Part shown: positions 6,794 through 10,518 of the stretch, in pieces
How the letters are laid out: every line of letters starts with the position of its first letter
Position numbering within the stretch: the first letter of the stretch is position 1
NCBI GenBank assembly: GCA_910579725.1
Contig: CAJTUD010000028.1
Span: 26,260 to 36,777 of the forward strand
Source: an uncultured Oscillospiraceae bacterium
Lineage (GTDB): Bacteria; Bacillota; Clostridia; Oscillospirales; Oscillospiraceae
Direction of reading: 5' to 3'
DNA: 10,518 nucleotides
Translations under genes and position numbers: made by a program
Notes under the pieces: model-generated
What the model was told of the DNA's origin: nothing
Databases searched by the model: none
What the model saw: only the letters and a program-made list of their open reading frames with translations

Positions 6794-8008
6794 ATGGAAA
6801 AGATCAAAATGACCACCCCGCTGGTGGAGATGGACGGCGACGAAATGACCCGCATCCTGTGGGCCATGATCAAAGATAAACTGATCCTGCCCTTTGTGGA
6901 CCTGAAAACCGAGTACTATGACCTGGGTCTGCTCAACCGCAACGAGACCAGAGATCAGGTGACAGTAGATGCGGCAAACGCGGCCATGAAGTACGGCGTG
7001 GCCGTCAAGTGCGCCACCATCACGCCCAACAAGCAGCGCATGGAGGAATATCCCCAGCTCACCGAGATGTGGAAAAGCCCCAACGGAACCATCCGGAGCA
7101 TTCTTGACGGCACCGTGTTCCGTACGCCTATTTGCATCGATGCCATCAGGCCGGTGGTGAAAAACTGGAAGAAGCCCATTACCATCGCCCGCCACGCCTA
7201 TGGCGACGTGTACAAAAGCGTGGATTTCGTCACGGAGAAACCTGGTGTCTGCACCATGACTTTCCGCAGCGACGACGGCGCGGAGGAGAAAACCGCCGTC
7301 GTGCAGAAGACCGACGGTCCCACCGTCTGGCAGGGGGCCCACAACAAGGATAAATCCATCCGCTCCTTTGCCCGGGCCTGCTTTCAGTATGCCGTGGATA
7401 CCCGTCAGGATCTCTGGTTCTCCACCAAGGACACCATCGCCAAGATCTATGACGGTGAGTTCAAAAAAATCTTTGAGGAGGAGTTCGAGAGCTACAAGGC
7501 CAGATTCGAGGAGCTGGGAATCCGCTATTTCTACACCCTGATCGACGACGCGGTGGCCAGAGTCATCCGCTCCGAGGGCGGCTACATCTGGGCTTGCAAG
7601 AACTACGACGGCGATGTAATGAGCGACATGGTGTCCACCGCCTTCGGCTCTCTGGCCATGATGACCTCCGTTCTGGTGTCCCCCGGCGGTGCTGCCGAGT
7701 ATGAGGCCGCTCACGGCACAGTCACCAGACATTATTACAAGCATCTGAAGGGAGAAAAAACCTCCACCAACTCCATGGCGACTATTTTTGCCTGGTCCGG
7801 CGCACTGCGCAGGCGGGGGGAGCTGGACGGCCTGCCGGAGCTGGTGCGCTATGCCGGAAAGCTGGAGGAGGCATGCTTTGATACTCTGAACGCTGGGATC
7901 ATGACAAAGGATCTGGTGGGACTGGTAGAGCCGGGCTTCCCGGCCCGGGAGGTCAACTCCGAGGAGTTTTTGGATGCTATCGCCCAGCGGCTGACACAGA
8001 AACTATAA
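6794..8008 (+). CDS. icd: NADP-dependent isocitrate dehydrogenase, eukaryote-like homodimeric type
   Basis: This 404 aa enzyme oxidatively decarboxylates isocitrate to 2-oxoglutarate, normally reducing NADP+, in the cytoplasm. The sequence matches the IDH1/IDH2-like subfamily rather than E. coli Icd. Features are VEMDGDEMTR (11-20), the substrate loop KSPNGTIR (94-101), R110 in VFR, R133 in IARHAYGD and the metal-binding YDGDVMSD with D274 and D278. The cofactor segment AAHGTVTRH (305-313) includes R312 and H313 at the positions that bind the NADP 2'-phosphate in this subfamily. All catalytic residues appear present. The ATG has a strong AAAGGAG 6 bases upstream. It is the last gene of the operon and is followed by a clear terminator. 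With the upstream hydratase it would provide 2-oxoglutarate and NADPH for glutamate synthesis in an anaerobe with an incomplete citrate cycle. Confidence 0.96.
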   Translation: MEKIKMTTPLVEMDGDEMTRILWAMIKDKLILPFVDLKTEYYDLGLLNRNETRDQVTVDAANAAMKYGVAVKCATITPNKQRMEEYPQLTEMWKSPNGTIRSILDGTVFRTPICIDAIRPVVKNWKKPITIARHAYGDVYKSVDFVTEKPGVCTMTFRSDDGAEEKTAVVQKTDGPTVWQGAHNKDKSIRSFARACFQYAVDTRQDLWFSTKDTIAKIYDGEFKKIFEEEFESYKARFEELGIRYFYTLIDDAVARVIRSEGGYIWACKNYDGDVMSDMVSTAFGSLAMMTSVLVSPGGAAEYEAAHGTVTRHYYKHLKGEKTSTNSMATIFAWSGALRRRGELDGLPELVRYAGKLEEACFDTLNAGIMTKDLVGLVEPGFPAREVNSEEFLDAIAQRLTQKL

Positions 8009-8020
8009 TCCGTCTTCTCT

Positions 8021-8052
8021 TGGCGGACCGGTGCCGGTCCGCCAAAAATTTT
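8021..8052 (+). terminator. Intrinsic terminator after icd
   Basis: TGGCGGACCGG (8021-8031) and CCGGTCCGCCA (8034-8044) are perfect 11-base complementary arms. In practice the innermost pairs would open to form the loop. AAAATTTT follows. It begins 12 bases after the icd stop and isolates the operon from nrdD. Confidence 0.88.
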
Positions 8053-8073
8053 CCCCGGTGTGGTAATTATCAC

Positions 8074-8102
8074 TTGACAGGACAGCTGTGGGGTTGTACT
8101 AT
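8074..8102 (+). promoter_or_regulatory. Promoter of nrdD
   Basis: A perfect -35, TTGACA (8074-8079), is followed after 17 bases by TACTAT (8097-8102). The expected start of transcription is near 8109, giving a leader of about 105 bases. An imperfect palindrome, TGGTAATTATCA (8061-8072), lies just upstream and could bind a further regulator. Confidence 0.8.
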
Positions 8103-8143
8103 ATGTATGTTCGCTCGGCGAACCACAGCGCAATATCTTGTGC
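8096..8143 (+). promoter_or_regulatory. Tandem NrdR-box-like operators
   Basis: Two sites resemble the NrdR box (consensus acaCWATATATWGtgt). Box 1 (8096-8111) has the core CTATATGTATGT, good in its left half (8 of 12 core positions), and overlaps the -10. Box 2 (8128-8143) has CAATATCTTGTG, matching 11 of 12 core positions. They are 32 bp apart, with 16 bp between the 16-base boxes. That is the roughly three-turn spacing expected for NrdR, the ATP/dATP-sensing repressor of ribonucleotide reductase genes. The placement implies repression of nrdD. Confidence 0.78.
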
Positions 8144-8189
8144 CCGGGGGCGGTTGAACCCTGCCCCCGGGCACAGTTTTGAATTTTAT
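8139..8189 (+). terminator. Terminator-like hairpin in the nrdD leader (possible attenuator)
   Basis: TGTGCCCGGGGGC (8139-8151) and GCCCCCGGGCACA (8163-8175) form a perfect 13 bp stem around an 11-base loop. G-TTTT-GAATTTTATT follows. It lies about 30 bases after the predicted transcription start and 40 bases before the nrdD start codon. It looks like an intrinsic terminator inside the leader, although the T-run is interrupted. It could instead be a 5' stabilising hairpin. Its first bases overlap NrdR box 2. Confidence 0.65.
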
Positions 8190-8214
8190 TGATTTCACTG
8201 AGGAGTATGGGGAA

Positions 8215-10518
8215 ATGACGATCGAAAAATTGAAAAAGCGGGATGGGCGGCTGGTCAGCTTCGATAAGGAGAAGATCGCGGGAGCCATTGCCAAGGCTTT
8301 TGAAGCCACCTATAAGCCGGGCCAGAAGGATGTGGCTGAAACGCTGGCCGGCGAGGTGCTGTCCATTCTGGAGGTGGAGGGCATCGCCGCGCCGGAGGTG
8401 GAGCATATTCAGGACATCGTGGAGCGGGTGCTCATGGACAACGGCTATATCCAGACCGCCAAAGCCTATATCCTCTACCGCAATGAGCGCAGCCGGGTGA
8501 GAGAGATGAACACCCGGCTGATGAAAACATATGAGGACATCACTTTCTCTGATGCGGTGGACTCCGACGTGAAACGGGAAAATGCCAATATCAACGGCGA
8601 TACCGCCATGGGCTCCATGCTCAAATACGGCAGCGAGGGAGCCAAGCAGTTCTACCAGATGTTTGTCCTCAAGCCGGAGCACGCCAAGGCCCACCAGGAG
8701 GGGGAAATCCATATCCACGACCTGGACTTCTATACCCTGACCACCACCTGCTGCCAGATCGACATCAAGAAGCTGTTCAAGGGCGGTTTCTCCACCGGTC
8801 ACGGCTACCTGAGGGAGCCCAATGATATTGCCTCCTACGCCGCTCTGGCCTGTATCGCCATCCAGTCCAATCAGAATGACCAGCATGGGGGACAAGCCAT
8901 CGTCAACTTTGATTACGGCATGGCCGACGGCGTGAAGAAGACCTTCCGCCGCTATTATACCCGGAATCTGGCAAAGGCCCTGATGCTCTGGCACGACGGT
9001 GTGGAGGATCCTGAGAGCAGTCTGAAAGCCCTGCGGGAGAAAATAGAGGAGGAAACCGGCCTGTACCCCCATCTGGAGCACTGCGAGGAGTATATGGCGG
9101 CGGAGCTGCCCTTCCTGACGGAGAAGTACGGCGACGAGGAACGGATGAAGAAGGCCCAGGCCATGGCTGTCCACTATGCTGAAAAGGAGACCGACCGGGC
9201 CACCTTCCAGGCTATGGAGGCGTTTATCCACAATCTGAACACCATGCACAGCCGGGCTGGGGCACAGACCCCGTTTTCCTCCATCAACTACGGTATGGAT
9301 ACCTCCCCCGAGGGCCGCATGGTCATGCGCAACCTGATGCTCACCACCGAGCAGGGACTGGGCAACGGGGAGACCCCCATTTTCCCCATCCAGATTTTCC
9401 GGGTGAAGGAAGGCGTCAACTACAACCCCGGTGAGCCCAACTATGATCTCTTCAAGCTGGCCTGCCGGTGCAGCGCCAAGCGGCTGTTCCCCAATTTCGC
9501 CTTTCTGGACGCGCCCTTCAACCTGCAATATTACGATCCCAAACGTCCGGAAACAGAAATTGCGTACATGGGCTGCCGTACCCGAGTAATTTCCAATGTC
9601 TACGATCCTGCCCGCCAGCAGTGCAACCAGCGGGGCAATCTGAGCTTTACCTCCATTAACCTCCCCCGTATTGCCATCAAGGCCAAGGGAGATCTGGATG
9701 CCTTTTTCGACGAGCTGGACCGGAAGCTGGATCTCTGCATTGACCAGCTGATGGAGCGTTTTGAGATTCAGGCGCAGAAGCATGTCTACAACTTCCCCTT
9801 TCTCATGGGCCAGGGGGTATGGCTGGACAGCGAGAAGCTCAGCTGGACCGACGAGGTCCGGGAGGTGCTCAAACACGGCACACTGTCGGTGGGCTTTATC
9901 GGTCTGGCGGAAACTCTGGTTGCCCTGGTGGGCCAGCACCATGGCGAGAGCGAGCGCAGCCAGCGGCTGGGATTGGAGATTATCGCCCGGATGCGGGCCC
10001 GCATGGACGCGGAGAGCCAGAAAACGGGTCTGAATTTCTCTCTGCTGGCCACGCCCGCCGAGGGACTGTCCGGCCGGTTTATCCGGATGGACAAGGAGCG
10101 CTTCGGTGAGATTCCCGGTGTAACAGACCGGGATTACTATACTAACAGCTTTCATATTCCGGTGTACTGCTCCATCAGCGCTTTTGAGAAAATCAAACTG
10201 GAGGCCCCCTACCACGCTCTGACCAATGCGGGCCATATCAGCTACGTGGAGATGGACGGCGACCCGATGAAGAATCTGGATGCCTTTGAAAAGGTGATCC
10301 GCTGCATGAAGGAGGCGGGCATCGGCTACGGCTCCGTCAATCATCCGGTAGATCGGGATCCCTGCTGCGGCTATACCGGCATCATTGACGACGAGTGCCC
10401 CGGCTGCGGCCGCCGGGAAGGCGACGGCCGGGAGGGGTTCGAGCGCATCCGCCGGATCACCGGTTATCTGGTGGGCACCATGGACCGCTGGAACGACGGG
10501 AAGACTGCCGAGGAGGCG
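8215..10518 (+). CDS. nrdD: Anaerobic (class III) ribonucleoside-triphosphate reductase, 3' end cut by window
   Basis: An uninterrupted frame of 768 codons runs to the window edge without a stop. NrdD reduces ribonucleoside triphosphates to deoxynucleotides without oxygen, using a glycyl radical made by the activase NrdG, whose gene would be expected downstream. The N-terminus (about 3-95) is an ATP-cone, starting KRDGRLVSFDKEKI, the allosteric site for ATP/dATP. The catalytic domain follows with HIHDLDFYT, cysteines C179/C180 (TTTCCQID) and C417/C419 (ACRCSAKRLFPNF), candidates for the active-site thiyl pair. The C-terminal zinc region is DPCCGYTG with C717/C718 and CPGCGR with C728/C731; H710 in NHPVD could be another ligand. 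The glycyl radical is G750 in RITGYLVG, followed by RWNDGK. Only a few residues should be missing. The ATG has AGGAG 9 bases upstream. Confidence 0.96.
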   Translation, partial: MTIEKLKKRDGRLVSFDKEKIAGAIAKAFEATYKPGQKDVAETLAGEVLSILEVEGIAAPEVEHIQDIVERVLMDNGYIQTAKAYILYRNERSRVREMNTRLMKTYEDITFSDAVDSDVKRENANINGDTAMGSMLKYGSEGAKQFYQMFVLKPEHAKAHQEGEIHIHDLDFYTLTTTCCQIDIKKLFKGGFSTGHGYLREPNDIASYAALACIAIQSNQNDQHGGQAIVNFDYGMADGVKKTFRRYYTRNLAKALMLWHDGVEDPESSLKALREKIEEETGLYPHLEHCEEYMAAELPFLTEKYGDEERMKKAQAMAVHYAEKETDRATFQAMEAFIHNLNTMHSRAGAQTPFSSINYGMDTSPEGRMVMRNLMLTTEQGLGNGETPIFPIQIFRVKEGVNYNPGEPNYDLFKLACRCSAKRLFPNFAFLDAPFNLQYYDPKRPETEIAYMGCRTRVISNVYDPARQQCNQRGNLSFTSINLPRIAIKAKGDLDAFFDELDRKLDLCIDQLMERFEIQAQKHVYNFPFLMGQGVWLDSEKLSWTDEVREVLKHGTLSVGFIGLAETLVALVGQHHGESERSQRLGLEIIARMRARMDAESQKTGLNFSLLATPAEGLSGRFIRMDKERFGEIPGVTDRDYYTNSFHIPVYCSISAFEKIKLEAPYHALTNAGHISYVEMDGDPMKNLDAFEKVIRCMKEAGIGYGSVNHPVDRDPCCGYTGIIDDECPGCGRREGDGREGFERIRRITGYLVGTMDRWNDGKTAEEA

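Noticed and set aside
6737..7744. 335-codon open frame on the minus strand opposite icd
   Set aside because: Antisense shadow of isocitrate dehydrogenase. No motif is recognisable in it.
7849..10344. 831-codon open frame on the minus strand opposite nrdD
   Set aside because: It is the antisense shadow of nrdD. The plus frame has every class III reductase motif, while the minus frame is full of low-complexity His/Gly/Val text and has no family signature.
1..10518. CRISPR arrays, tRNA or rRNA genes, insertion sequences, attachment sites
   Set aside because: I saw no spaced direct repeats, no tRNA cloverleaf or rRNA-like conserved stretch, and no transposase or integrase motif in any frame.

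Overview
The window looks like a chromosomal segment of a GC-rich, anaerobic Firmicute, most likely a gut Clostridia member of the Oscillospiraceae type. The clues are an oxygen-sensitive class III ribonucleotide reductase, a YjdF-family gene with a leader resembling the yjdF (azaaromatic) riboswitch, strong AGGAGG-type ribosome binding sites, and good TTGACA/TATAAT-type promoters in a roughly 60% G+C background. The family-level placement is inference, since there is no rRNA or other marker here.

Left third (37-3524, minus strand). Reading in the direction of transcription: a strong promoter (3496-3524), a structured leader that I call a yjdF-type riboswitch (3373-3474), yjdF (139 aa), a GC-rich intercistronic hairpin, a PLP-dependent threonine aldolase family gene, a roughly 110 bp gap with a possible weaker promoter, and a 573 aa beta-lactamase-fold serine hydrolase. 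yjdF and the aldolase may share the riboswitch-controlled transcript.

Middle (3525-8052). A divergent intergenic region holds unexplained inverted repeats, a Rex-like inverted repeat and a plus-strand promoter. It is followed by a three-gene operon: a YbhJ-type aconitase-superfamily hydratase, a SAM-dependent methyltransferase, and NADP-type isocitrate dehydrogenase. A strong intrinsic terminator ends it. The hydratase and Icd would together form the citrate to 2-oxoglutarate branch that supplies glutamate. The methyltransferase gene between them is clearly more AT-rich (about 49% G+C over 6121-6780 by hand count, with one 60-base stretch at 28%) and its role is unknown.

Right end (8053-10518). 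nrdD, the anaerobic ribonucleoside-triphosphate reductase, is open at the window edge. Residue 768 is the last one visible, and the glycyl radical motif is already inside. Its upstream region has a near-consensus promoter, two NrdR-box-like sites 32 bp apart on the same helical face, and a 13 bp hairpin with a T-rich tail lying between the promoter and the start codon. This arrangement suggests NrdR repression combined with a premature terminator in the leader.

I did not find a wholly unknown multi-gene system. The most interesting points are the riboswitch-led yjdF/aldolase unit, the methyltransferase embedded in the aconitase-icd operon, and the doubly controlled nrdD leader.
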